Shown piece by piece: positions 1 through 7,163 of a stretch of DNA of 20,311 nt. Position 1 is the first letter of the stretch; each line of letters starts with the position of its first letter. The DNA is from a virus, in IMG/VR virus record IMGVR_UViG_3300042731_006573, positions 1 to 20,311 of that record; one strand, 5' to 3'. The notes beneath the pieces were generated by a model. The model saw only the letters and a program-made list of their open reading frames with translations, had not been told where the DNA came from and made no database searches. Made by a program: the position numbers and the translations under genes.

Positions 1-1036
1 GTCCATTAAGAACACCAGCAAAAGTGTTTCCGGTATCGTCAACGTTCAAATTAGCTGACAGAGCTGGAGTGTAGTCCATCATGCCGGCAGCTGCAAGAGC
101 AGAAGCTACGTCTGAAGAAACGATAACAAAGTTACCTTTTCCTCGGCGAGTTTCTCGTGCAATTGTGTTTGCTTCACGCTCAATTTGCATGATCAAACCT
201 TTGAACTTCTCAACTGACCAACGGCCATCTGAGTCGCCATCTACGTCGAATACACCGTTTGTTGCAGTGTTAGATGTAGATGCACCAAGCTTTGCTTTTA
301 CGTTGATTGTACGAATTACTTCGCGGTTAATTTCAGCCAAGATTTCTGCTGACAAGATGTTTGCCAACTCGGACTCAGCGTCAAGACCATGAATTGCTTT
401 CAAGTCTTGTGCCAATTCCATTGTGTACTCAGCTTTAAGTGCACGACTCTTAGCAGTAACACTTGTTTTATCGATTGAGAAAGCCATCTCACCGAAAGCG
501 TTACCTGTGTTACCAAGAGCTTCAGCAGCTGAAGTGGCCATACCACCACCAACACCGAATGAATCTTCAATGGTGTCTGTGTTAGCATCAGTACCACCCT
601 GAGCCAATGATGAAGAATCACCACCGTGGCCAGTAGCAGGACCTGCACCGTCAGCACCAGAGAAGTCAGTGTCTGCTTCGTTGAATAGTGCTTCTGTACC
701 ACCTTGTGTTGAGTACTTTGACTTCATTGCAAAGATCAAACCAGTTGGGCCAGTCATAGGCTGAACACCTGCAACGTCGTATGCCATAAGGTTAGGCATT
801 GCTCGACGTACAAGCGAGATAAGTACTGGATCGAAAGTATCGATACCAGAACCAGTTGCGTTAGCAGCTGTTTCGTTTAGAGAACCAAATGCAGCGCGCT
901 CTTCACGCATTGCTTTTTCTTGGTTTTCTAGAAGAACAGCAGTTACGGACTTCCGATAGTTGTCCTGAATCGCAGGAACGTCAGCGTTCTCAAGGATCGG
1001 CTGCCATTTCTGTGTAGCATTTTCTGCATTAAACAT
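1..1036 (-). CDS. 23: Major capsid protein, T4 gp23 family (C-terminus cut by window edge)
   Basis: This is the hexamer-forming shell protein of the T4-like head. The reading frame is open from ATG at 1034-1036 to the left edge, giving 345 codons; the family is usually about 440-520 residues, so the C-terminal part lies outside. The N-terminus reads MFNAENATQKWQPILEN, and the frame continues with family landmarks such as VTAVLLENQEK (about residues 31-41) and RRAMPNLMAYDVAGVQPM. The start is supported by GGAGAT a few bases upstream. A sequence matching the T4 prohead protease rule (Leu/Ile-x-Glu) occurs as FGSLNE|TA, giving predicted cleavage after Glu55, at nearly the same place as in T4 gp23. 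It follows gp22 with a 19-base gap, as in T4. Identity is from recalled similarity and gene order and is very secure. The cleavage site is inferred. Confidence 0.97.
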   Translation of the reverse strand, partial: MFNAENATQKWQPILENADVPAIQDNYRKSVTAVLLENQEKAMREERAAFGSLNETAANATGSGIDTFDPVLISLVRRAMPNLMAYDVAGVQPMTGPTGLIFAMKSKYSTQGGTEALFNEADTDFSGADGAGPATGHGGDSSSLAQGGTDANTDTIEDSFGVGGGMATSAAEALGNTGNAFGEMAFSIDKTSVTAKSRALKAEYTMELAQDLKAIHGLDAESELANILSAEILAEINREVIRTINVKAKLGASTSNTATNGVFDVDGDSDGRWSVEKFKGLIMQIEREANTIARETRRGKGNFVIVSSDVASALAAAGMMDYTPALSANLNVDDTGNTFAGVLNG

Positions 1037-1055
1037 TTGTATCTCCTAAAGATTA

Positions 1056-2141
1056 CTACTTGTTAGTTTTTGCAAGAGCTTGAAGATATTGTGCCATTAC
1101 AGGTGAAACTTCAATTTCTTCACCATCTGCATTGGTAGCAATTTCTGCTTCTTCAATACTCTCAGTTACGGGTTGCTTAGCAAAGTAAGATTCTTTCAAT
1201 GTAGCTACTTTCTTAGCAAAAGTATCTGCATCTTCAAAATCAACATCTTCGACTAGCTCTTTCAGCTTTTCAGCTTCAGTTGCAGCTAGATCTTTTGATG
1301 CCTCTGCAATGATTTCAGAACGACGGAAACCAGTAACAGCTTCATTCAGACGAATATTGTCTTCAGTGCTTTGTGTTAGCTGATTTTCTAATTCTTGTAC
1401 TTGCTCAGCAAGATCATCTACCATATCCGATTTTGAATCTGGTACATCGATGTAATGCTCAGTAAATACACCTTTTAGTGCTTCCATAAATGATTCTGCA
1501 ATTTCAGTGCGCAAACCATTTTCAACAGCTACACGATTTTCTTCCATCCACTTCTCAACTACATAGTTAAGGTAACCATCTACCTTTTCTACAAGCTCAG
1601 ATTTGATAGCAGTAGTTTCTTCTTCTAGTTGATCTGTATATACAGATTCTAGACGAACAATCTCCTCAGAGATTTTTGATTTTACTGCAGCTTCAAAAAT
1701 TGTAGCAGCTTTTTCTTGAAAACCTTCAGACAAAGATTCATCAGCAGCAACAAGAGCGTCTAGGTCATCTTTAAAGTCATATGACTCTTTAACCTTACCC
1801 TTTGTTTCTACTACATCATCGTCATCGTCGTCGTCATCATCGTCATCGTCGCCTTCTTCATCTTCTCCCATAACTTTACCGTAGGCGGCCATTAGATCGT
1901 CTTTCTTCATTTTGGACATTTCTTTGTACATGGCATTAATCATACCAGCTTTAGTTTTCGGCATTTCACCTTCAGCAAGCTCTTCAGCTTCCTCATCGGC
2001 TACTGCTTCAACTTCAGCATCTTCCGCAATGCTTTCCTCGTTCTCAACTTCAACGTCTTCTGCGAGGTCTTCATCTTGGAGTTCTACTTCTGAAACGTCT
2101 TCAATGAGATCCAACTCTTCGTTTTTGGTCTCTTCAGACAT
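1056..2141 (-). CDS. 22: Prohead core scaffolding protein, T4 gp22 family, with acidic N-terminal extension
   Basis: This is the main internal scaffold around which gp23 assembles; in T4 it is later degraded by gp21. The product is 361 residues against about 269 in T4. The extra length is an N-terminal region of about 110 residues made mostly of Glu, Asp, Ala and Val, ending in a run of twelve Asp at residues 98-109. The rest is helical and coiled-coil-like, with an N-terminal SYDFKDDLDAL segment and a C-terminal block (about residues 280-325, containing EIIAEASKDLAATEAEK) typical of the family. AAGGAG precedes the ATG at an ordinary distance. It lies between gp21 and gp23 exactly as in T4. 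Several Leu-x-Glu sites (for example LSE near residue 138) could serve gp21. T4 gp67 carries a comparable acidic tail, which the gp67 candidate here lacks, so the acidic function may have moved to gp22 (inference). Confidence 0.93.
   Translation of the reverse strand: MSEETKNEELDLIEDVSEVELQDEDLAEDVEVENEESIAEDAEVEAVADEEAEELAEGEMPKTKAGMINAMYKEMSKMKKDDLMAAYGKVMGEDEEGDDDDDDDDDDDDVVETKGKVKESYDFKDDLDALVAADESLSEGFQEKAATIFEAAVKSKISEEIVRLESVYTDQLEEETTAIKSELVEKVDGYLNYVVEKWMEENRVAVENGLRTEIAESFMEALKGVFTEHYIDVPDSKSDMVDDLAEQVQELENQLTQSTEDNIRLNEAVTGFRRSEIIAEASKDLAATEAEKLKELVEDVDFEDADTFAKKVATLKESYFAKQPVTESIEEAEIATNADGEEIEVSPVMAQYLQALAKTNK
1815..1850 (-). repeat. GAT/GAC codon run encoding twelve aspartates
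   Basis: Thirty-six bases consist only of GAT and GAC codons on the minus strand, encoding Asp98-Asp109 of the gp22 scaffold. The mixed codons mean it is not a pure trinucleotide repeat. Such a tract can still change length by slippage, in steps of three without breaking the frame. Confidence 0.9.
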
Positions 2142-2164
2142 ATTTTACTCCTTGACAATTAGAG

Positions 2165-2809
2165 TTAAAGTTTTGAGAGGAAATCTTTCCACACCTTCAA
2201 TTGACTTTCAGCCAATTGGGATGAAGATGCACGCTTGATTTCAGTCTCATATTTTTCAATTTCTTGTGCCTTGAGTAGACCATTATCCCAAACCCATTCA
2301 ACGCCTTCCATAATCCCATTTACGAAAGCTTCCGGGGCTGAGGGGTCTTGAACAATGTCAACTGTTGCAAGCATAAAATCTTTGCCAACAACATTTACTC
2401 CGTTACGGTTCACAAGAGTACCCATTCCACGACTCGAAACACCCAGTTGAACACCGCCTTCGACCAAACCTTTTACAATTTGACCCATAGGAGTATCTAG
2501 TACGAGTGCCTTACCCATCACATTATTACCGTTCCAATTAAGTTCGGTAATACGATGAGATACTTTATCCAAATTAATAGTAGGTCCGTCTGGGTGGTTT
2601 AACTCACCAACAGCCCTACCTTTGGAAACCTGTTCGGTAACATATTTGTTAACTGCACTTTCCATCACATCACGAGGATATACACGACCATTTCTATTTT
2701 TAGATTCGGCCTGCATGAAGATACCTTCAATAACGACTTGTTTTTTGCCGTTTTTTTCCTCAGTTACATAACTAAGGCTATCCTCTAAATGTTCAGTAAT
2801 AAGTTTCAT
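2165..2809 (-). CDS. 21: Prohead core protease, T4 gp21 family
   Basis: This serine-type maturation protease is packaged in the prohead and cleaves capsid and core proteins after Leu/Ile-x-Glu before DNA filling. At 214 residues it matches the T4 protein (212). Features in order: an N-terminal strand region VVIEGIFMQAE (25-35), the NRNGRVYP segment (38-45), GELNHP with the probable catalytic His72, GVSSRG with the probable nucleophile Ser125 or Ser126, and the conserved DIVQDPSAPEAFV block (151-163) holding candidate acidic residues. Assignment of exact catalytic residues is by analogy with the T4/herpes-like protease fold. It starts four bases after the upstream stop codon and ends 24 bases before gp22. 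Order and length make the call very safe. Confidence 0.96.
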   Translation of the reverse strand: MKLITEHLEDSLSYVTEEKNGKKQVVIEGIFMQAESKNRNGRVYPRDVMESAVNKYVTEQVSKGRAVGELNHPDGPTINLDKVSHRITELNWNGNNVMGKALVLDTPMGQIVKGLVEGGVQLGVSSRGMGTLVNRNGVNVVGKDFMLATVDIVQDPSAPEAFVNGIMEGVEWVWDNGLLKAQEIEKYETEIKRASSSQLAESQLKVWKDFLSKL

Positions 2810-2813
2810 TAAC

Positions 2814-3035
2814 CTATGCTCCCATTAGATCTGCAAATTCTTTCGCAGATTTTTCTGCGTCTTTAACAGATTTATAATTATCGTCGAGAAGATTCCCGTC
2901 GATATAAACAGAAAATTTAGAACCTTTTTTCTTTATTACAGCTTGAGACTTCTTACCAACTTTCAACTTTTTTACTTCTTTTTCAGAAGCTTCATTCAGT
3001 TTCAGCTGGTGTCTCAGTTCCTTGAACTTCTGCAT
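2814..3035 (-). CDS. Small basic protein in the gp68 position, probable prohead core protein
   Basis: This is a 73-residue, lysine-rich protein whose central part (IKKKGSKFSVYIDGNLL, about residues 34-50) looks like a small beta unit, followed by a helix (about 55-72, SVKDAEKSAKEFADLMG). In T4 the slot between genes 67 and 21 is held by gene 68, a prohead core protein of 141 residues. This product is about half that length, so homology is suggested by position rather than clear similarity. Its start lies inside the end of the preceding gene (44-base overlap in another frame). AGGAAA stands about ten bases before the ATG. It ends four bases before gp21, so translation is probably coupled through this stretch. 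A role in binding the acidic core is inferred from its strong positive charge only. Confidence 0.7.
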   Translation of the reverse strand: MQKFKELRHQLKLNEASEKEVKKLKVGKKSQAVIKKKGSKFSVYIDGNLLDDNYKSVKDAEKSAKEFADLMGA

Positions 3036-3219
3036 CAGTACTAATTTCCTGTTCGATACTTGTTTCTACGCCATTATATACTTGATTAGCAAGATTAATT
3101 TTTTCTGCATCTAGTGCAGAAGAGATTTTATCTTGCATAATACTATTGAATACATTATTAGCATCAGATGTTTTACTATTTGCTAATGCATCAATTAAAT
3201 CAAAACTAGTATTAGACAT
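2992..3219 (-). CDS. 67: Small prohead core protein, gp67-like
   Basis: This 75-residue protein sits directly after the portal gene, the place of T4 gene 67 (80 residues), an internal head protein needed for correct head shape. The N-terminal half (SFDLIDALANSKTSDANNVFNSIMQDKI) matches the general pattern of gp67 relatives: a short helix, then a helix ending in a DKI/LDA-type segment (residues 30-39), then the ANQVYNG segment. The tail is acidic (EQEISTDAEVQGTETPAETE) but lacks the long Asp/Glu runs of T4 gp67. A T4-type late box lies just upstream, and AAGGTGA forms the ribosome binding site. The last 44 bases overlap the next gene in another frame. The identification rests on position, length and weak pattern similarity. 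Confidence 0.75.
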   Translation of the reverse strand: MSNTSFDLIDALANSKTSDANNVFNSIMQDKISSALDAEKINLANQVYNGVETSIEQEISTDAEVQGTETPAETE

Positions 3220-3239
3220 ATTTATTTCACCTTTTGTAA

Positions 3240-3247
3240 TATTTATA
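3240..3247 (-). promoter_or_regulatory. T4-type late promoter box TATAAATA before gp67
   Basis: The minus strand reads TATAAATA exactly, in the 33-base gap between the portal stop and the gp67 start. With initiation about six bases further on, the transcript would begin almost at the AAGGTGA ribosome binding site. It probably supplies extra late transcription for the gp67 to gp23 group. The consensus is established for T4; its use here is inferred. Confidence 0.75.
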
Positions 3248-3252
3248 ATAAA

Positions 3253-4761
3253 TTAAATTTCAACATCGCCTAAATCGTCTTCATCAGGGATGTCGCCACT
3301 CTTTCTTTCATCTTCAATTTGTTGATCCATAGTTTCAACTTCTTCTTCAGATTGCATTAGAATATTTTTACGTACCCAATCTTTTGAAAAATAACTACCA
3401 ACATATTCATCTAATTGAGCTAATAGTTCTAATCTTTCTCTTAAAATTTCTGCATCTTTTAATTCTGAAAAATGTGAGTCTTTAATAAAATCAACAGCTA
3501 GATCTTCTTTAATCTCTCGCCAGTCATTTTCAACAATAATACCTTTTAATATTAATTGTGTTTTCAAAAGATCTAAGAATAACCAAGAAAATTTCTTACG
3601 TAAACGATTAATAAATTTTTGAAACTTTACTTCATCCCTAGAAATTTCAGTAGAACGTCCTAATGAAAATTGCGCTTCTTGTTCTAATCTATTAACTGGA
3701 ACGTTTAACGATTTATATAATTTCTTTTGGAAATAGATAATATCATCTATTTGACCTAAATTTTCTCCACCAGGTAGAGTTGTAATTTCAGTACCTCTAC
3801 CGCCTTCACGTCTTGGAAGCCAAAAATCTTCCAACATAGACATGTGTTTTCGATCATCTTTGATTTCACCAGTTGATGCATCGTAAACAAGTTTATTACG
3901 ATATTGATTCATAATTCCGCGTAAGTATTCTTCTGATTTACCTTTCGGAAGGTTACCTACATCAATATAAAAAATTCTACGCTCTGGAGCTCGTGAAATA
4001 CGATAGATAACCAAAGAGTCTTCCATCATTCTCAATTGGTTAACTGGCTTAATTGCTTTATGCAAATACGATAAAACTTTTGATCGTGATACGTCTAGTA
4101 AACCTGATGTAGTATATTGCACTGCATCTTTAGAAATCTTAAGGCCCTGATTAGCTTTTGACAAAGTAGAATCTTGATAAAGATAATACTCTTCAATCTT
4201 TTTAATAATATTTGCGCCAGTCTTTGGATCTTTTTCTTGATCTAATTCTTTTACTTTACGAATCCTTGTAGGATCAATTGGTCTTAATTCCAATATTCCC
4301 TTCTTAGGACTTTTTTCGTCAATGATAATATGGTAAAACAATCTTCCATCAACATACCACTTTCTAAATATTTCATGACCATAATGATTGAATTGCAATA
4401 ATTCTACAATATTATCAAATTCTTCTCTAATTAATTTTTTAATATTATCAGGTTGATCTAAATCTTCAGTAACTAATTCTACTGGTGCAGAATTTGAATC
4501 TGAAACAATTGATTCATTTACAATATCTTCTACTGCGGCATCGCATTCAGGTTGTGTTGCAACATCTCTATATCGTCGAATAAGATCGGCTTCTGACTTA
4601 GCACCATCAGTGCCAGACATGTCTACATATTGGCCAAAGTATCCTCCAGCCTGAATATAGCTCGAACCATCATCTTCCATTGGTGCAACAAAAGATTGCT
4701 TTTTAGCAACTTCTTTTTCGTTGTCTTTTCGCTTAATTTCGAAACCGAATAATTCTGCCAT
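3253..4761 (-). CDS. 20: Portal vertex protein, T4 gp20 family
   Basis: This protein forms the twelve-subunit ring at one vertex of the head through which DNA is packaged and to which the neck attaches. It also nucleates prohead assembly. The 502 residues compare with 524 in T4. Recognisable parts are the N-terminal MAELFGFEIKRK segment, the RYRDVATQPECDAAVEDIVNE block (about residues 63-83), the RKWYVDGRLFYHIIID strand region (about 129-144), the ISRAPERRIFYIDVGNLPKGK block (about 255-275) and the LGRSTEISRDEVKFQKFINRLR segment (about 367-388). The C-terminus is acidic. The start is supported by AGGAT at a normal spacing and by the late box and hairpin upstream. Base composition is clearly more AT-rich than in gp18, gp19 and gp23. 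Confidence 0.97.
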   Translation of the reverse strand: MAELFGFEIKRKDNEKEVAKKQSFVAPMEDDGSSYIQAGGYFGQYVDMSGTDGAKSEADLIRRYRDVATQPECDAAVEDIVNESIVSDSNSAPVELVTEDLDQPDNIKKLIREEFDNIVELLQFNHYGHEIFRKWYVDGRLFYHIIIDEKSPKKGILELRPIDPTRIRKVKELDQEKDPKTGANIIKKIEEYYLYQDSTLSKANQGLKISKDAVQYTTSGLLDVSRSKVLSYLHKAIKPVNQLRMMEDSLVIYRISRAPERRIFYIDVGNLPKGKSEEYLRGIMNQYRNKLVYDASTGEIKDDRKHMSMLEDFWLPRREGGRGTEITTLPGGENLGQIDDIIYFQKKLYKSLNVPVNRLEQEAQFSLGRSTEISRDEVKFQKFINRLRKKFSWLFLDLLKTQLILKGIIVENDWREIKEDLAVDFIKDSHFSELKDAEILRERLELLAQLDEYVGSYFSKDWVRKNILMQSEEEVETMDQQIEDERKSGDIPDEDDLGDVEI

Positions 4762-4782
4762 GTAAAAATCCTAATTATAATA

Positions 4783-4811
4783 AAGAGAGGAGGAGTTATT
4801 CCCCCTCTCTT
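4783..4811 (-). terminator. GC-rich stem-loop between gp19 and gp20
   Basis: On the minus strand AAGAGAGGGGG pairs with CTCCTCTCTT-type sequence through an 11-bp stem (one G-U pair), with a seven-base loop AATAACT, followed by TTTATTATAATT. It could end transcripts coming from gp18-gp19. It also begins three bases after a late box, so transcripts from that promoter would carry it near their 5' end, where it may protect the mRNA rather than terminate it. The pairing is read directly; the role is uncertain. Confidence 0.7.
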
Positions 4812-4813
4812 AT

Positions 4814-4821
4814 TATTTATA
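4814..4821 (-). promoter_or_regulatory. T4-type late promoter box TATAAATA before gp20
   Basis: An exact TATAAATA on the minus strand lies between the gp19 stop and the gp20 start, about 52 bases upstream of the portal ATG. The stem-loop at 4783-4811 follows immediately, so a late transcript would start at or within its first arm. Function is inferred from the T4 gp55/gp33/gp45-dependent late consensus. Confidence 0.75.
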
Positions 4822-4827
4822 TGCTAC

Positions 4828-5361
4828 TTAAGAAGTAGTATTGGATTCCCAATACTGTACTTGAAGTTCTACAGTGAACTCTTCAATAGCATTTTCATTG
4901 TCGAATGACACGTCAATGGCTGCTACGTTCGTCGGCCATAGACCTCGGAATGTATAACCTTTAACTGATTCACCATCTTTATCAAGCTGATAAACAGACG
5001 CATCAGCATAATAGTTAGAAGGTGTTACTTCGCCTGAGTTAGCTGAGTGAGCATTAATATAATTCATCCACTTTTCGAATGAATCTCTCAGTAGGAAGTT
5101 TGTATCATTCAATACCGTGATTGTCCAAGGTTCAAATGTACGATCGCCCGCAATTTGAAGTTGACGCCCACGGAATGGAACAGTAATAGGTGCAATGACA
5201 GAAGCTGGAAGCTGAGCTGCTTTAATTAAAAAGCCACCCACTTCAGACTCGGCCGCACCCGCGATGCCAACAGGGAAGCCCATTTCAACCTTGAAAAGGT
5301 TTGAACGTGCGCCACCACCAATTAGCTTTGATTTGAAATCATCTACGCCTAAGATTGCCAT
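4828..5361 (-). CDS. 19: Tail tube protein, T4 gp19 family
   Basis: This protein stacks in hexameric rings to form the inner tube that the sheath surrounds and that carries DNA into the host. The product is 177 residues against 163 in T4. Typical parts are N-terminal DDFKSKLIGGGARSNLFKV (about 7-25), the AAQLPASVIAPITVPFRGRQL stretch (about 48-68), the DRTFEPWTITVLND strand pair (73-86), an EKWMNYINAH helix and the C-terminal EFTVELQVQYWE strand. It begins 12 bases after the sheath stop codon. The AAGGAGAA ribosome binding site overlaps that stop, so gp18 and gp19 are probably translated from one message. A hairpin downstream may separate it from gp20. Identity is clear from sequence pattern and gene order. 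Confidence 0.96.
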   Translation of the reverse strand: MAILGVDDFKSKLIGGGARSNLFKVEMGFPVGIAGAAESEVGGFLIKAAQLPASVIAPITVPFRGRQLQIAGDRTFEPWTITVLNDTNFLLRDSFEKWMNYINAHSANSGEVTPSNYYADASVYQLDKDGESVKGYTFRGLWPTNVAAIDVSFDNENAIEEFTVELQVQYWESNTTS

Positions 5362-5373
5362 TGTTTATTCTCC

Positions 5374-7071
5374 TTATTGACCAATAATTTCAGAGAATTC
5401 AACGCCGGTACGAGTCGCGATGAAGTTCAATGTGATGAAGTTAATTGAACGTGCAGGCTTGATATAGATGTCAGCCACAAATCGGTTAGCATCTACTACA
5501 GCACCTGGGTTATTTGTTACATCACAAACAACTGCAAAGTCGGTGATACCACGACGACCTTTGACATCCCGCAAGAATGGTTCTATCATATTGCGGAACA
5601 TTGCTCGGGTGAATTCGTCGTTGAATTCAAAGAGTTGAAACTTAGCTGCAGTCGCGACTGCTTTTTCCAAGGTAATAAACAAGCGACGTACGTTAATGCG
5701 ATCAAAAGGTCCAATCTTAGATTGTGCTGTTTTGTCGCCGAAAAGTACTGTGCCCTGTCCAGGGAATGAGACAATCGGATTAACTCGTGCTTTGTAAAGA
5801 GCATCACGATCAGCTTGCTTAGGATTATAAGCAACCTTTGTAATACCCAAAATTTGACCACGATTAAAGCCAGCTGGTGAGAACCAAGCGTCGGCTACGT
5901 TGTCAGTGTTTGCGCAAAGTCCAGCAACGTGCCCAGCGGCTGGGATAAAACGATACACGTCGTTGTATTTGTCGTAAACTTTTACTGCTGTAGAATCAAT
6001 TACACCGTAAGATGTTGAAGTCAATTGATTAGCAAATGCTGTAACATCAGCCATTGGTGTAGAAGTTCCTACAGTATCCTCGATTGGAGGAGAAACAAAT
6101 GCAACCACATCTTTACGTGCGGCCGCAATGGCTAAAATATAATTAGCCAAAGTCACATCGTCACCACCGTCTGCTCCAGGAACCGCAAACAATAGATTTA
6201 AGTCTACTGTTTCAGCGTCTTGAAGTAAATCAAAGGCAGTTTGCATTTCGCCAACTGTTGGTGTATTATCATCAGTACCATCAGCCAGTGACTCTGTAAT
6301 AGCCGCTGCTGTAATGCCATTGAGATAATCTCCAGCTGCAGTACCGTCTGCTGCGTGAACTGTTGTTACAACTCCAGCATGGGTTAGCAGGGAAGGATGT
6401 GCTCCAAACCAAATATATTTAGAATTAGCGTTGATTACGTCTGCATAGTAGTTTGATGTGCCTTGAGACGTTTTTGCGTCTGAAGCCTGAGATACAAATG
6501 GATGTACTTCAATAACCTCTCCTGGGTTACCTGTCCATTTACCATCTTCATCAATAACTGCGATATGCATTTCGTCATTAGAAGCGCTGCGATTATCTGC
6601 CCATGTTGACGTGCCGGGGGCAATGTCAAATTCGCCTTTATAGGCCCAACTATTAAATACTGTTGAGTCAGCAGGACATACAGAAACTTTTAGGGAGTTA
6701 CCTAATGTTCCTGGATATTTTGCTACCCATTCAGCAGTAATAGTTGCTTGGTCATAGTCATCGCGATTCTTGATTAGCTGTCCAGATCCACCAGTGGTTG
6801 CGTTAAGGTTGGTCGTGGCTGCACGAACAACTTTTAATGCGTTACCATAAGTTAGGAAACTAGCGGCTGTCAAGAAGTACTGCGCGGTGTTATCGTCTGG
6901 AGTCCCAAAGATCGCAGCGAGGTCCTTTTCAGAACCAACAGTGGTGATCTCTTCTACGGGTCCCCAGTTGAATGCGCCAGCAATGCCACCAATAGAGGTG
7001 GATACCGCTGGAATCACATTCGTTAGGTCAGTTTCTTTGACCTGAACTCCTGGTGATACTAGAAAAGCCAT
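5374..7071 (-). CDS. 18: Contractile tail sheath protein, T4 gp18 family
   Basis: This protein forms the helical sheath that contracts to drive the tube through the cell envelope. The 565 residues are shorter than T4 gp18 (659), with the difference probably in the variable, surface-exposed middle domains. The N-terminus (FLVSPGVQVKETDLTNVIP) and the C-terminal domain (ending RSINFITLNFIATRTGVEF and SEIIGQ) carry the conserved sheath core, including FRNMIEPFLRDVKGRRGI near residues 490-507. The start has a GAGAGGAA ribosome binding site. A late box lies about 83 bases upstream, giving a leader of about 75 bases. GC content is visibly higher than in the adjoining terminase gene, as expected for a high-copy virion protein under codon selection (inference). 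Confidence 0.97.
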   Translation of the reverse strand: MAFLVSPGVQVKETDLTNVIPAVSTSIGGIAGAFNWGPVEEITTVGSEKDLAAIFGTPDDNTAQYFLTAASFLTYGNALKVVRAATTNLNATTGGSGQLIKNRDDYDQATITAEWVAKYPGTLGNSLKVSVCPADSTVFNSWAYKGEFDIAPGTSTWADNRSASNDEMHIAVIDEDGKWTGNPGEVIEVHPFVSQASDAKTSQGTSNYYADVINANSKYIWFGAHPSLLTHAGVVTTVHAADGTAAGDYLNGITAAAITESLADGTDDNTPTVGEMQTAFDLLQDAETVDLNLLFAVPGADGGDDVTLANYILAIAAARKDVVAFVSPPIEDTVGTSTPMADVTAFANQLTSTSYGVIDSTAVKVYDKYNDVYRFIPAAGHVAGLCANTDNVADAWFSPAGFNRGQILGITKVAYNPKQADRDALYKARVNPIVSFPGQGTVLFGDKTAQSKIGPFDRINVRRLFITLEKAVATAAKFQLFEFNDEFTRAMFRNMIEPFLRDVKGRRGITDFAVVCDVTNNPGAVVDANRFVADIYIKPARSINFITLNFIATRTGVEFSEIIGQ

Positions 7072-7153
7072 GTTTATTCCTCTCTTCCAAAAAAAGATTA
7101 TAAGCTCGGGTTATTATATGTTTCATAATACGGATTTATTCTTCACTCGTATA

Positions 7154-7161
7154 TATTTATA
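7154..7161 (-). promoter_or_regulatory. T4-type late promoter box TATAAATA before gp18
   Basis: An exact TATAAATA on the minus strand lies three bases beyond the terminase stop codon. It starts a 92-base gap before the sheath gene, which would give gp18-gp19 mRNA a leader of about 75-80 bases. No convincing terminator is visible between gp17 and this box. Confidence 0.78.
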
Positions 7162-7163
7162 AA

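Noticed and set aside
400-702. 100-codon minus-strand reading frame inside the capsid gene
   Set aside because: It is an alternative frame of gp23, whose own frame is continuous from 1036 to the left edge and matches the family.
1912-2238. Ser/Ala-rich plus-strand frame opposite gp22 and gp21
   Set aside because: Its composition is the reverse complement of the acidic Glu/Asp codons of gp22; no ribosome binding site or family likeness.
5586-5861. 91-codon frame within the sheath gene
   Set aside because: A shadow of gp18 in another frame; no independent support.
7072-7163. Terminator or sigma70 promoter in the gp17-gp18 gap
   Set aside because: Only a weak AT stem (TATG/CATA) and a TATAAT without a fitting -35 are visible; the late box is the only convincing element.
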